Part shown: one piece after another, positions 36,815-45,152 of the stretch
How the letters are laid out: each line of letters opens with the position of its first letter
How positions within the stretch are numbered: the first letter of the stretch is position 1
Origin: UMGS1994 sp944386155
Lineage (GTDB): Bacteria; Bacillota; Clostridia; TANB77; CAG-508
Reading direction: 5' to 3'
Length of the DNA: 64,000 bases
NCBI GenBank assembly: GCA_963931085.1
Contig: OZ006973.1
Coordinates: forward strand, 868,001-932,000
Translations under genes and position numbers: made by a program
Notes under the pieces: generated by a model
What the model saw: only the letters and a program-made list of their open reading frames with translations
Database searches by the model: none
Told to the model about the DNA's origin: nothing

Positions 36815-39800
36815 TTATATTCCATTTAACATATCTATTGTAGCATTAATATATTTCTCAGGATATTTTTTACTTATAATTTGACTATGTTTTGTAACTT
36901 CAGGAAGTTCAATTAATGCAGATTTTGTATTTTTCATTTCAGTTCTTGCCCAATTTACTAAATATCCATTACCATATGTTTTGATGTGTTTAGTCATTCC
37001 AAACTCATTTCTATAATATTTTCCTATTTGATCATTTCCAATAGTTTCATTTAACCAACCATGTAAATCTACTAACACATTTTCTTTTCCCTGATGGTCT
37101 AATAAAAACTCTCTTAAAGCTTTAGCTTCATATGCTTGAAAAGCTTTTGTTCCAGTATAATTTCTATTTGTTGTATTTTTAGTAAATCCAGTAGAAAAGT
37201 TTCTATTCATATCAATTCCTTTATGGTTTGGAGCGCTACTATATAAAGTTGTTCTTCCAGGGCCATTATTGGTTGTACCATAAGTTTGACCGTCAGGATT
37301 TAAATTAGGGAATATATAAATAGTCCATTCTGAAAGTAGAGATCCAGTATCGTTTTCTTTTAAATAGTCTTTAAATTCGTTTGCTATATAAGTTAATTCT
37401 TTTCCATCATGGGCATATGAATCTTCGAATCCATGAATAGAAAATGTTGCAAAAAACATTTTATCTCCTTTTCCAAATTTATAATATTTCAAAGAAGTTC
37501 CTCTCTTATCACCTTTTTTTGAAAGCCCAGATGTTCCATAAGTACCTTCTTCATAGTATGTTCTAAATCCACTAAAGAATTTAAAAGCTTGAGAATTTGA
37601 TTTATCTTTTACTTTTAAATTAACATTTGTTCCATTATTAGTTTTGCCATTTTCAACTGTAATCGCATAACCATTTGATTTAGATATTAAATTATAATAT
37701 CCATTTCCCGCTTCTTTTATAATCCAAATTTGATTACTATCTCCTGAATAAGTTTTTTGAACTAAGTTATTATTCTCATCTACAGTTAAAGCTTTATTAG
37801 AATGTTTAGCTTTAATAGAATATTCTTCATTAGATAATGATTCAAGTATAAACTTTTGTCGCTTAACATTAGTTGATTCCCAAATTTGAATATTAGCCAT
37901 CTCATCTTTAGAAGCAGAATCAACATCTAAAACTATATCAGACTTTAATTTAGTTTCTATTTCGTAAGTTCCATCTTTTATAATATCAATTTTCTCAAAC
38001 TTAAATTTCTGAGCGTCAGTAGTATTACCAAAATAAACTTGAATATTTTGGCCATCTTCATCCTCTAAGCCACCTGATACATCTAAGTATAAGCCATTTC
38101 TAACAGATATTATATTAAAATAACCATCATCATTTTCTTTAAAATACCAATATTGACTAGTTGTATTATTAATAGAATATTGCCATACATTAGTACCTGA
38201 TTTACAATCACCATTAGATACATCCATTGCTTTTGCTGAGTGAATAGCATTAATCATATAATAATCTGTTCCTTGGATATGAGTTATTCTAAATTTTTGT
38301 TGCTGAACTTTATCATTATCCCAAGTTTGAATATTTCCTTTGTTTTCATAACTTGCATGTGAGACATCTATAACTTTATTATTTTTTAGTGATATCTGAT
38401 ATATACCATCTTCAATATCAGTTACAATATTTTCTTTTGGTGTTAAATTTATTAATCTAAACTCTTGAGCTGTTGTAGCATTATCTCTAAACAATTGAAG
38501 TTTAGTACCATTTGTAGTTTCTCCACCTGTTAAATCAGCACAGTAATTAGAATTAATAGATATAAAATTATAATAAGAACCTTGTTTTCTTATAATCCAT
38601 TTTTGAGAATCTAAATTATTATTCTCAGATACTTTTATACTAGTACCATCAGCAGTAAGTACTTTATTAGTGTTTGGAATTATAATATTATAAAAACCAT
38701 TATCCACATATTTGATTTCAAATTTTTGCATGTCTGTTAATTCATCATCTTGTAATTCAATTTTATCAGAATTTAGCGTTAAGGACTTATCTTGATCTGC
38801 TCTTGATATAATTCTATAAGTACCATCTTCTATAGTTTGAGAAGCTTTAATGTTAGAACATTCTTCTAATCTAAATTTTTGAGAAGCGGTTGAATTACTT
38901 TTATAAACTTGAATGCTAGTACCAATATCAGACTTTCCGCCAGATACATCTAAACAATAATTTCTATCTAACTTAGATCTAAATTTATATGTACCATCAG
39001 AATTTTCTTCTATATACCATTTTTGTGCATCTGTACTATTTGAATTATATTGCCATACTTTGACTTGACTTTTTGCATCACCATCTTTTACATCTATTGC
39101 TCTTAATGAACTTAATAATTTAACTGAATAAGTTCCATCAGTTTCATTAAATTGTATTTGAAATTTTTGACTTGCTAAATTTTCATCTTCTCCAAGTTTT
39201 AAATATGTCTTGTTAGCTCTTTTTCTATCTGGAGATTCTATTAATCTATTATCCTTTAAAGTAGAATAAATCTTATATAATCCATTTTCTACATGTTGAT
39301 CTATATTTACAAAAATAAATTCTTGAGCCTTTGTAGCATTATCTCTAAACAATTGAACTTTAGTACCTGCAGATGTTTCACCATTAGTTAAATCTGCACA
39401 TTTATTGTTTGTTTTAGAAATAATTACATATGCAGAGCCTTGTTTTTTTATAATCCATTTTTGAGAATCTAAGTTTTGATTTTCCGCTACTGTAACAGAA
39501 CTCTCTTTTGCTGTAATAACATTTTTTGTATTTGGTATACATATATTATAATAACCATCATTTAAATATTTAATTTCAAATTTTTGAGAAGTTTGTGTCC
39601 CATTTTTTTGTAAATCTATCATTTTATTATTTAAGTTTAAAAGCATATTATTATTAGCATTAGATAATATTTTATAAGTACCATCTTTTATAGTTTGAGA
39701 ACCTTTTATATTAGAACATTCTTCTAGTTTAAATTTTTGAGAGTTAGTTGAATTACTTTTATAAATTTGAATACTAGTACCAATATCAGACTCTCCACCA

Positions 39801-40360
39801 GATACATCTAAACAATAATTTTTATTTATTTTTGATCTAAAAGTATATGTACCATCAGAGTTTTTTTCTATATACCATTTTTGTGCATCTGTATTATTTG
39901 AATTATATTGCCATACTTTGACTTTATTTTTTGCATCACCATCTTTTACATCCATTGCTTTTAATGAGCTTAATAACTTAATTGTATATGTATTATCTGA
40001 TTCATTATAAGTAATTTGGAATTTTTGACTTGCTAAATCTTCGTCTTTTCCAAGTTTTAAATAAGTCTTATTATTTCTACTTCTATTTGGAGATTCTATT
40101 AATCTATTATCTTCTATTGAAGAAAATATTTTGTATAATCCGTCTTCTATAACTCTAGTCTGGCTTTTGATTTCTTTAGATTTTGTATCATTATTATTAT
40201 CTACTTTTCCTTCGATATTAGTTCCTTCGGATTTTTCATTTAAAGTTTCCGCCTTTTCTGTTTGTTCTTCTTGGCTTTCAGCAAAAACAAAATTATATGA
40301 AAAAACTGAAATAAGTAATATTAAAATTAAGAAAATAGATAAAAATCTTTTCCTATTCAT
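36815..40360 (-). CDS. Secreted M14 zinc carboxypeptidase with six ricin-type domains (1181 aa)
   Basis: Signal peptide (residues 1-27, FLILILLISVFSYNFVFA). Then three pairs of ricin-B-type beta-trefoil domains (QKW/QKF repeats); pairs 1 and 2 (about 70-355 and 358-690) are near-duplicates of about 285 residues, pair 3 (about 695-960) is diverged. The C-terminal M14 domain has zinc ligands HGFED and DLHGW, substrate loop NPDGQTYG and MNRNF, and the catalytic Glu in ALIELPEV. Probably binds cell-wall or host glycans and cleaves peptidoglycan stem peptides (gamma-D-Glu-type M14 enzymes). No anchor motif seen at the end. Confidence 0.9.
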   Translation of the reverse strand: MNRKRFLSIFLILILLISVFSYNFVFAESQEEQTEKAETLNEKSEGTNIEGKVDNNNDTKSKEIKSQTRVIEDGLYKIFSSIEDNRLIESPNRSRNNKTYLKLGKDEDLASQKFQITYNESDNTYTIKLLSSLKAMDVKDGDAKNKVKVWQYNSNNTDAQKWYIEKNSDGTYTFRSKINKNYCLDVSGGESDIGTSIQIYKSNSTNSQKFKLEECSNIKGSQTIKDGTYKILSNANNNMLLNLNNKMIDLQKNGTQTSQKFEIKYLNDGYYNICIPNTKNVITAKESSVTVAENQNLDSQKWIIKKQGSAYVIISKTNNKCADLTNGETSAGTKVQLFRDNATKAQEFIFVNIDQHVENGLYKIYSTLKDNRLIESPDRKRANKTYLKLGEDENLASQKFQIQFNETDGTYSVKLLSSLRAIDVKDGDAKSQVKVWQYNSNSTDAQKWYIEENSDGTYKFRSKLDRNYCLDVSGGKSDIGTSIQVYKSNSTASQKFRLEECSNIKASQTIEDGTYRIISRADQDKSLTLNSDKIELQDDELTDMQKFEIKYVDNGFYNIIIPNTNKVLTADGTSIKVSENNNLDSQKWIIRKQGSYYNFISINSNYCADLTGGETTNGTKLQLFRDNATTAQEFRLINLTPKENIVTDIEDGIYQISLKNNKVIDVSHASYENKGNIQTWDNDKVQQQKFRITHIQGTDYYMINAIHSAKAMDVSNGDCKSGTNVWQYSINNTTSQYWYFKENDDGYFNIISVRNGLYLDVSGGLEDEDGQNIQVYFGNTTDAQKFKFEKIDIIKDGTYEIETKLKSDIVLDVDSASKDEMANIQIWESTNVKRQKFILESLSNEEYSIKAKHSNKALTVDENNNLVQKTYSGDSNQIWIIKEAGNGYYNLISKSNGYAITVENGKTNNGTNVNLKVKDKSNSQAFKFFSGFRTYYEEGTYGTSGLSKKGDKRGTSLKYYKFGKGDKMFFATFSIHGFEDSYAHDGKELTYIANEFKDYLKENDTGSLLSEWTIYIFPNLNPDGQTYGTTNNGPGRTTLYSSAPNHKGIDMNRNFSTGFTKNTTNRNYTGTKAFQAYEAKALREFLLDHQGKENVLVDLHGWLNETIGNDQIGKYYRNEFGMTKHIKTYGNGYLVNWARTEMKNTKSALIELPEVTKHSQIISKKYPEKYINATIDMLNGI

Positions 40361-40680
40361 TTTTTACCTCCCAAAATACTTTTATAATAAACAAATAAAA
40401 GTTTGTAAATATTTTAAATAATTTTCAACTGTAATTATATTCCAGATGAAATATAATTACAATACAATAAATAAGAATAAAATAATAACTTTTATTATAT
40501 TATTCTTATCTTAAATTTTAACTTTTAAAATATTACCGATTTATTAATTATTTAATTATTATATATAAAAATTTTACATCTTTAATATATAGTGTCTAAA
40601 TTTAACTTAAGGTTACAAAATATATTAAAAAATTTAAAATAATTTAAAAAAAATAAAACATATTATAACAATAATACATA
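40361..40680. other. Intergenic between peptidase promoter and imported membrane genes
   Basis: A+T-rich upstream region of the minus-strand M14 peptidase; a GGGAGGT ribosome site lies just inside. No gene supported. Confidence 0.5.
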
Positions 40681-40730
40681 AAAAAAAGCAGGCGCACTTT
40701 CTAATGTTGTATTAAAAAGCACACCTGCTT
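40681..40730 (-). terminator. Terminator of the 40739 gene
   Basis: AGCAGGTGTGCTTT / AAAGTGCGCCTGCT (minus strand, one G-T type pair), then seven T. Confidence 0.85.
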
Positions 40731-40738
40731 GCCTGTTA

Positions 40739-41011
40739 TCATTTTGAATTCTTTCTACTCCAAATAATACCGATAATAACAATTAAAAACAAGAAAATGC
40801 CTAATGCTGTTATATCATCACTTTGTGGAATACTTACTATAAGCTTTCCTATTAGATAAATAACATAGCAAATAGCTCCAATCCCGATAATTGCTCCTAA
40901 TGCGATAAGAATTTGGATTTTGAAACGCCAAATCATGTAAATCGAAAAGATTAAAAATCCGATTAATACTATAGATGCGAAAATGATAACTGCGATGTCT
41001 AAAATTCCCAT
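40739..41011 (-). CDS. Small three-pass membrane protein, imported unit (90 aa)
   Basis: Three hydrophobic segments with a central IYMIWRFKIQILIALG. The gene at 41584 has the equivalent IIYLVFRFRHGIMRALG and the same topology, so the two are distant paralogues. GGAGGGG ribosome site, own TATAAT promoter overlapping the previous terminator, conserved 5' leader motif, own terminator. Function unknown; size and topology resemble small phage-like or toxin-like membrane proteins, but nothing proves that. Confidence 0.7.
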   Translation of the reverse strand: MGILDIAVIIFASIVLIGFLIFSIYMIWRFKIQILIALGAIIGIGAICYVIYLIGKLIVSIPQSDDITALGIFLFLIVIIGIIWSRKNSK

Positions 41012-41030
41012 GTCTTCCCCTCCAAAAAAA

Positions 41031-41080
41031 TCCTAATGATACTTTCTGCAAATTCAGTAGCACATGCTGAAGATTCAGGA
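41031..41080 (-). promoter_or_regulatory. Conserved structured 5' leader, copy 1
   Basis: Minus strand: TCCTGAATCTTCAGC ... CAGAAAGTATCATTAGGA, just before the ribosome site of the 40739 gene. Outer helix keeps pairing by an A-U to G-U change compared with copies 2 and 3. Confidence 0.7.
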
Positions 41081-41122
41081 AATCATAAAGTTACTTAAAA
41101 AAGATTATATCACCATATATAT

Positions 41123-41182
41123 AAAAAAACAATGAGCCCCTTGGAATATAAGTTTTACCTTATACTTCAAGGGGCTTTTTTG
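41123..41182 (-). terminator. Terminator of the 41187 gene
   Basis: AAGCCCCTTG / CAAGGGGCTC with long A/T stem extension, T-runs on both sides. Confidence 0.85.
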
Positions 41183-41186
41183 CCAC

Positions 41187-41390
41187 TTAACTACTAAAAA
41201 TACTTGCGCAAGTAGCAACCGCAAGCACGACAAGGATAATCGTAAGGATAATCTTGCCTATGACAAAGAAAAGCCACAAGCAAATGAAAAATACGAAAAC
41301 CCCTGCAATGAAACCGAGACATCCACTTAGCACTTTACCGCCAAACTTCAGCAGAAGGTAAAGCACAAAAATCGAGCACAAAAGTTCCAT
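41187..41390 (-). CDS. Small two-pass membrane protein, imported unit (67 aa)
   Basis: Hydrophobic nearly throughout with a short GGKVLSG loop and two further long segments. GGAAGGAG ribosome site, own promoter (TTGTTT, 17 bases, TATAAT), same 5' leader motif as its neighbours, own terminator. G+C content and codon use exceed the host genes. Function unknown. Confidence 0.65.
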   Translation of the reverse strand: MELLCSIFVLYLLLKFGGKVLSGCLGFIAGVFVFFICLWLFFVIGKIILTIILVVLAVATCASIFSS

Positions 41391-41402
41391 ATAGTATCTC
41401 CT

Positions 41403-41454
41403 TCCTAATGATATTTTCTGATTAAAACGATACTTCTTAGCTGCAGATTTAGGA
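41403..41454 (-). promoter_or_regulatory. Conserved structured 5' leader, copy 2
   Basis: Minus strand: TCCTAAATCTGCAGC ... CAGAAAATATCATTAGGA between promoter and ribosome site of the 41187 gene. Confidence 0.75.
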
Positions 41455-41537
41455 ATAATGACTAAAAAGTAAAATTAATTATACTACAGGGATATTTAAA
41501 AAACAATAAAAATAGTATCAAAAATGATACTTCAACA

Positions 41538-41576
41538 TAAAAAAGCTCGGTCCCCACCTAGGTAGGGGCGCGAGCT
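41538..41576 (-). terminator. Terminator of the 41584 gene
   Basis: GCTCG-GCCCCTACC / GGTGGGGACCGAGC-type stem on the minus strand, then TTTTTT. Confidence 0.85.
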
Positions 41577-41583
41577 TATAGCC

Positions 41584-41826
41584 TTATTTTCTGGTGAAGA
41601 GCCAGACAATGAAGACTATAATTGCCAGTGGAATTAGGCAAATTATCTGCTTTGTATAGGTAAACAACATTGCAACAGCAACAAGAGCAAGAAAAACTAG
41701 TGTGGCAACACCAAGAGCTCTCATAATGCCATGTCGAAAACGAAATACCAGATAGATAATTGTAACCAAAGTTCCAAGGCTTAGGACAATACCAACAACC
41801 GTTGCTAAAATCGTAATTGCATCCAT
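41584..41826 (-). CDS. Small three-pass membrane protein, paralogue of the 40739 gene (80 aa)
   Basis: Segments at about residues 5-25, 38-58 and 62-78 with FRFRHGIMRALG between the first two, as in the 40739 protein. Promoter TTGTGT, 17 bases, TATAAT; 5' leader motif; AGGAAAT-type ribosome site; strong terminator. Same imported style as its two neighbours, which are separate transcription units in tandem. Confidence 0.7.
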   Translation of the reverse strand: MDAITILATVVGIVLSLGTLVTIIYLVFRFRHGIMRALGVATLVFLALVAVAMLFTYTKQIICLIPLAIIVFIVWLFTRK

Positions 41827-41842
41827 TTTTATTTCCTCTCTC

Positions 41843-41895
41843 TCCTAATGATATTTTCTGCCTAAAGGCGCATATTTCTTGCTGCAGATTTAGGA
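41843..41895 (-). promoter_or_regulatory. Conserved structured 5' leader, copy 3
   Basis: Minus strand: TCCTAAATCTGCAGC ... GCAGAAAATATCATTAGGA before the 41584 gene. Can fold as outer TCCTAA/TTAGGA and inner TCTGC/GCAGA helices with an AAATATCA bulge. Confidence 0.75.
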
Positions 41896-42044
41896 CTATT
41901 CAACATATAACTACCTATATTATACCATTTTCTAAGTAAAAACACAATTTTGAAAGTGTAGCATATAAGATTATATATAAATAACTTTAAAATTTTTTAA
42001 ATTAATTATATAATATTATATAGATTTTTAAGGAGATGAAAAAA

Positions 42045-43044
42045 ATGATAGATAGAAGCTTAAATCCTTTATTTTTAAATGACTTTTTAGATTATTCATC
42101 AACTATCTCAAATAAGTCAATTAATACGATTAAAGAATATAATTATGATATTTCACATTTTCTAAAATACATTAAATATAAATTTAATATGACTAAAGTA
42201 TCAGAAGAAAACATAAAAGAAATTACTATAACAGATTTAACACTTAATGATATTGAAAAAATAAGACTTGAAGATATACATTCTTTTCTTGGATATCTTA
42301 AAACAACTTATAATAGTAAACCAGCAACTCTTGCTAGAAAAACTGCTAGTATCAGAGCTTTTTTTCATTATCTATGTAATAAAACAAAAAAAATTAAAAC
42401 TAATCCTGCTCAAGATTTAGAAAGTCCTAAATTAGATAGAAGACTTCCTAAGTATTTAACATTAGACCAAAGCAGAGAGCTTTTAAAGGTCGCCTCTACT
42501 CCACCTTCTAAATCTCATGGGAATCACAATAATTCTACTAGAAATTATGCTATAATAACATTATTTTTAAATTGTGGTATGCGTTTATCTGAACTAGTAC
42601 GGAATAAACTTAAAAGATATAGATTTTGAAAATAATAAACTAAACGTTATAGGAAAAGGTAATAAAGAACGTACTATTTATTTAAATAAAGCTTGTATAA
42701 ACGCTATTAACTCTTATCTTGCTGAAAGACCAAAAGATGGAGTAAAATATAATTCAAGAGATGCATTGTTTTTAAGTGAACAAAAGAAAAGAATTAGTAA
42801 TAGAACTGTTCAATATATTGTAAAAGAAGAATTAAGATTAGCAGGGATTGATCCTAATAAATATTCTGTACATAAATTAAGACATACTGCAGCTACTTTA
42901 ATGTACAAATATGGTAATGTAGATATAAGAGCTCTTCAAGAATTACTGGGACATGAGAGTATCTCTACTACAGAAATATATACTCACGTAGATAGTGAGC
43001 AAGTTAGAAATGCTGTAGAAAGCAATCCATTAGCTGATTTATAA
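42045..43044 (+). CDS. Tyrosine recombinase of XerC/XerD type, needs +1 frameshift at CGG
   Basis: Site-specific recombinase, probably for chromosome dimer resolution. N-terminal SAM-like domain, then frame 1 reaches CGMRLSELV with the first catalytic Arg and meets CGG at 42600-42602 (codon 186). The +1 frame (GGA 42601-42603) gives INLKDIDF, VIGKGNKER, then HKLRHTAAT, LGHESISTTEIYTHV with the catalytic Lys, His-Arg-His and Tyr. So the active site exists only if the shift occurs. Homologues read SELVGL at the junction. Joined 332 aa. Start at 42045 from AAGGAG eight bases upstream (42036 ATG is too close). Confidence 0.88.
42600..42603 (+). other. CGG-A +1 recoding site in the xerC/D-type gene
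   Basis: Context CTA GTA CGG AAT; homology resumes as GTA (C) GGA ATA AAC. Confidence 0.8.
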
Positions 43045-43059
43045 ATTAGGAGGTATTAT

Positions 43060-43537
43060 ATGAATATTGGTTTTTATGCTGGAAGTTTTGATCCATTTAC
43101 AAATGGACATATGCATGTTACTGAAGTTTCATCTAAATTATTTGATGAAGTTATTATAGGAATAGGTATTAATAATTCTAAAAAAAGAAGATATGATGTA
43201 AATTTTATGAAAAGTGCAATAGAAGCGGCTTTAAAAGCAAAAGGCTTAAATAATGTAAAAGTTATCTCTTATGATAAATTATCAGTAGATGCTGCAAAAG
43301 AAAATGGAGCAAGTTATTTTATAAGAGGCGTACGTAATGGTATGGATTATGATTTCGAAGAAAACTTAGCTTCTTTGAATGAAGAGTTATCCGATTTAGA
43401 TACAATATACATAAGAGCTGGAAAACTTCGGTTTTATCAGTTCTACTATGGTTCAAGAACTTGTTACTTATAACAGAGATATTTCAAAATATGTTCCAAA
43501 GGAAATATCTGATGTAATAAAAAATTGTAATAAATAA
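43060..43537 (+). CDS. coaD: Phosphopantetheine adenylyltransferase, needs +1 frameshift at CGG
   Basis: Penultimate step of coenzyme A synthesis, essential. YAGSFDPFTNGHMHV (the xxGH nucleotide motif), then FIRGVRNGMDYDFEENLASL in frame 1, CGG at 43429-43431 (codon 124), and in the +1 frame (GGT 43430-43432) FISSTMVQELVTYNRDISKYVP, the C-terminal IS-S-x-x-V-R-like nucleotide-binding motif. Without the shift the protein would lack this. Joined 158 aa, normal. AGGAGG ribosome site, 15 bases after the recombinase gene. Confidence 0.9.
43429..43432 (+). other. CGG-T +1 recoding site in coaD
   Basis: Context AAA CTT CGG TTT; homology resumes as CTT (C) GGT TTT ATC AGT. Confidence 0.8.
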
Positions 43538-43635
43538 AACATTATAAATTTTGCTTAACATAATTTGTATTCTTATATTTTTCGTGCTATAATATGAGAG
43601 TACAAATTTTTTTGCTACAAAAGGAGGTTCCCACT

Positions 43636-44103
43636 ATGGTGGAAAAAAGCAAAGAAAGTCTCTTTTTTCAAGACTATAAAAAATTAGTCTTGGAGCTTTT
43701 TACTGGCCGGATGGTAAAGATTGCTTATTACTATCCGAAATCCAAAAAATATGGAACTGGAGGTTTGTACTACAACGTAAATGATTTAAGACTCGAAATT
43801 AACCACTTACCGCGGAGAGGTTATCATATCTCTCCTATTGACGAAAAAGATTTTGCAAAATCCGTATGCGTCTTTTCGGGGACGCCACTTTCCTATGAAG
43901 AAGCGGTCTTTTGGTCACAAAGTAAACCACTCATTCTTTTTAACATTTATTATGGTGTTGCTTTTGACTGCCACATCAACTGGGAGAGCATGGGCACCTA
44001 TAGTAGGTTTGTTGCAAGATTTTCAGACGGGAGCAAAAAATACTTTGCATCAGAAGACTATGAACACGAGTACGTTTTTTTGGACTATAATGAAAAACAG
44101 TAA
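43636..44103 (+). CDS. Hypothetical protein, imported unit (155 aa)
   Basis: Cytosolic, aromatic-rich, no membrane segment, no family recognised. TATAAT at about 43590, AAAGGAGG ribosome site 9 bases before ATG 43636, own G+C-rich terminator. Two in-frame CGG-Arg codons (GGC CGG ATG and CCG CGG AGA) and even codon use contrast with host genes. It carries one GAAGCGG. Confidence 0.65.
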   Translation: MVEKSKESLFFQDYKKLVLELFTGRMVKIAYYYPKSKKYGTGGLYYNVNDLRLEINHLPRRGYHISPIDEKDFAKSVCVFSGTPLSYEEAVFWSQSKPLILFNIYYGVAFDCHINWESMGTYSRFVARFSDGSKKYFASEDYEHEYVFLDYNEKQ

Positions 44104-44109
44104 CCTTTT

Positions 44110-44140
44110 TTGGGGCGCGGGGCTACCTGCCCCCTCTTTT
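44110..44140 (+). terminator. Terminator of the 43636 gene
   Basis: GGGGC...GGGG with ...GCCCCC stem, then CTCTTTT. Confidence 0.75.
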
Positions 44141-44152
44141 AATTTTAAAAAT

Positions 44153-44180
44153 AAAAGCATTCACTCAAGAATGCTTTTTA
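44153..44180 (-). terminator. Terminator of the LysM gene
   Basis: AAAAGCATTC / GAATGCTTTT; serves the minus-strand gene ending at 44209 and may also stop plus-strand readthrough. Confidence 0.75.
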
Positions 44181-44208
44181 AGAGAATTTATAATAGAATA
44201 ATATAATT

Positions 44209-44520
44209 TCATTCGTAATAAATTTTAATTGCTTCACCGGGAAATATAGTCGAATCTGATATACTATTTAATTTCTTTATATCATATATTATTTCTCTAA
44301 TATTTTTATCTTTATAATAATTATTATTTTCTTTTTCCTTTAATGCTATACTCCATAAAGTATCTCCTTTATCAGTATATATAATTTTAGATTTAATTTT
44401 ATCATAAGAATAAATACTTTTAGTAGCTAAAAAAGTAATTAATATAGTAATTCCTATAATTAAAACTAAAGCTCTTATAAATTTTTTTAAATTAATTTTT
44501 ATAACTTTTTTCTTCTTCAT
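44209..44520 (-). CDS. LysM protein, YneA-like SOS cell-division inhibitor
   Basis: 103 aa: basic N-terminus, one membrane helix (about residues 14-33), then a LysM domain (DKGDTLWSIALKEK ... NSISDSTIFPGEAIKIYY). Size and layout match YneA, the Bacillus SOS division suppressor. Two LexA-type boxes in its promoter support this strongly. lexA itself, next to yneA in Bacillus, is not in the window. Confidence 0.8.
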   Translation of the reverse strand: MKKKKVIKINLKKFIRALVLIIGITILITFLATKSIYSYDKIKSKIIYTDKGDTLWSIALKEKENNNYYKDKNIREIIYDIKKLNSISDSTIFPGEAIKIYYE

Positions 44521-44537
44521 CCTTTGTCCTCCTTATA

Positions 44538-44591
44538 GAACGCGTGTTCGTTTTACAGATTCATTATAATAGAACAGATGTTCTTTGTCAA
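44538..44591 (-). promoter_or_regulatory. SOS-controlled promoter with two LexA boxes
   Basis: Minus strand: TTGACA (44591-44586), 17-base spacer, TATAAT (44568-44563). LexA-type boxes GAAC-N4-GTTC at 44572-44583 (in the spacer) and 44538-44549 (after the -10). Confidence 0.88.
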
Positions 44592-44663
44592 TATGCTTTT
44601 AAAAATTTATTGACATTTATTAAATAAAATGTAAAAATAATTGTATATTAAGAGGAAGGAGAA

Positions 44664-45074
44664 ATGAAAATGGAACTTTTTGAATTTATAATGGATATTA
44701 TTGCTGCTTATTTAATATTTGTACTAATTTTAGCAATATTACAAATTGTTGCTTGGTGGAGAATTTTTTCTAAAGCTGGCGAAGCAGGTTGGAAATCTAT
44801 AATTCCAATTTATAATGTAATTGTACTATTCAAAATATGTGGATTATCACCATTATGTATATTCATATATTTTGCGCCAATTATTCCAATTATAGGTGCA
44901 CTTATTGTGTTTATCTTTAATATTTATCAATTACACTTGCTTTCAAAATCATTTGGTAAATCAGATGCATTTACAGTTGGATTATTCTTCTTAGGTCCAA
45001 TTTTCCAATTAATTTTAGGATTTGGTAGTGCTGAATATCAAGGACCTGCTGGAAAAATGACATCTTCAAATTAA
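44664..45074 (+). CDS. DUF5684-like membrane protein
   Basis: 136 aa, four hydrophobic segments with the conserved KAGEAGWKSIIPIYNVIVLFKI motif between the first two, the DUF5684 pattern otherwise found fused to signal-peptidase-like proteins. GGAAGGAG ribosome site. It is divergent from the LysM gene across the SOS promoter region. Role unknown. Confidence 0.75.
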   Translation: MKMELFEFIMDIIAAYLIFVLILAILQIVAWWRIFSKAGEAGWKSIIPIYNVIVLFKICGLSPLCIFIYFAPIIPIIGALIVFIFNIYQLHLLSKSFGKSDAFTVGLFFLGPIFQLILGFGSAEYQGPAGKMTSSN

Positions 45075-45109
45075 TTTAATATTGTAATTTAAAATAATTA
45101 CTTAAAGCA

Positions 45110-45146
45110 AAAATAGTTACATATATATAATGTAACTATTTTTTTA
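45110..45146. terminator. Bidirectional terminator between the 44664 gene and dpaB
   Basis: AAATAGTTACAT / ATGTAACTATTT with T-runs on both strands. Confidence 0.85.
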
Positions 45147-45152
45147 TTATAT

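Noticed and set aside
41031..41895. Leader motif as a c-di-GMP, fluoride, preQ1 or SAM riboswitch
   Set aside because: None of the conserved cores of those classes is present.
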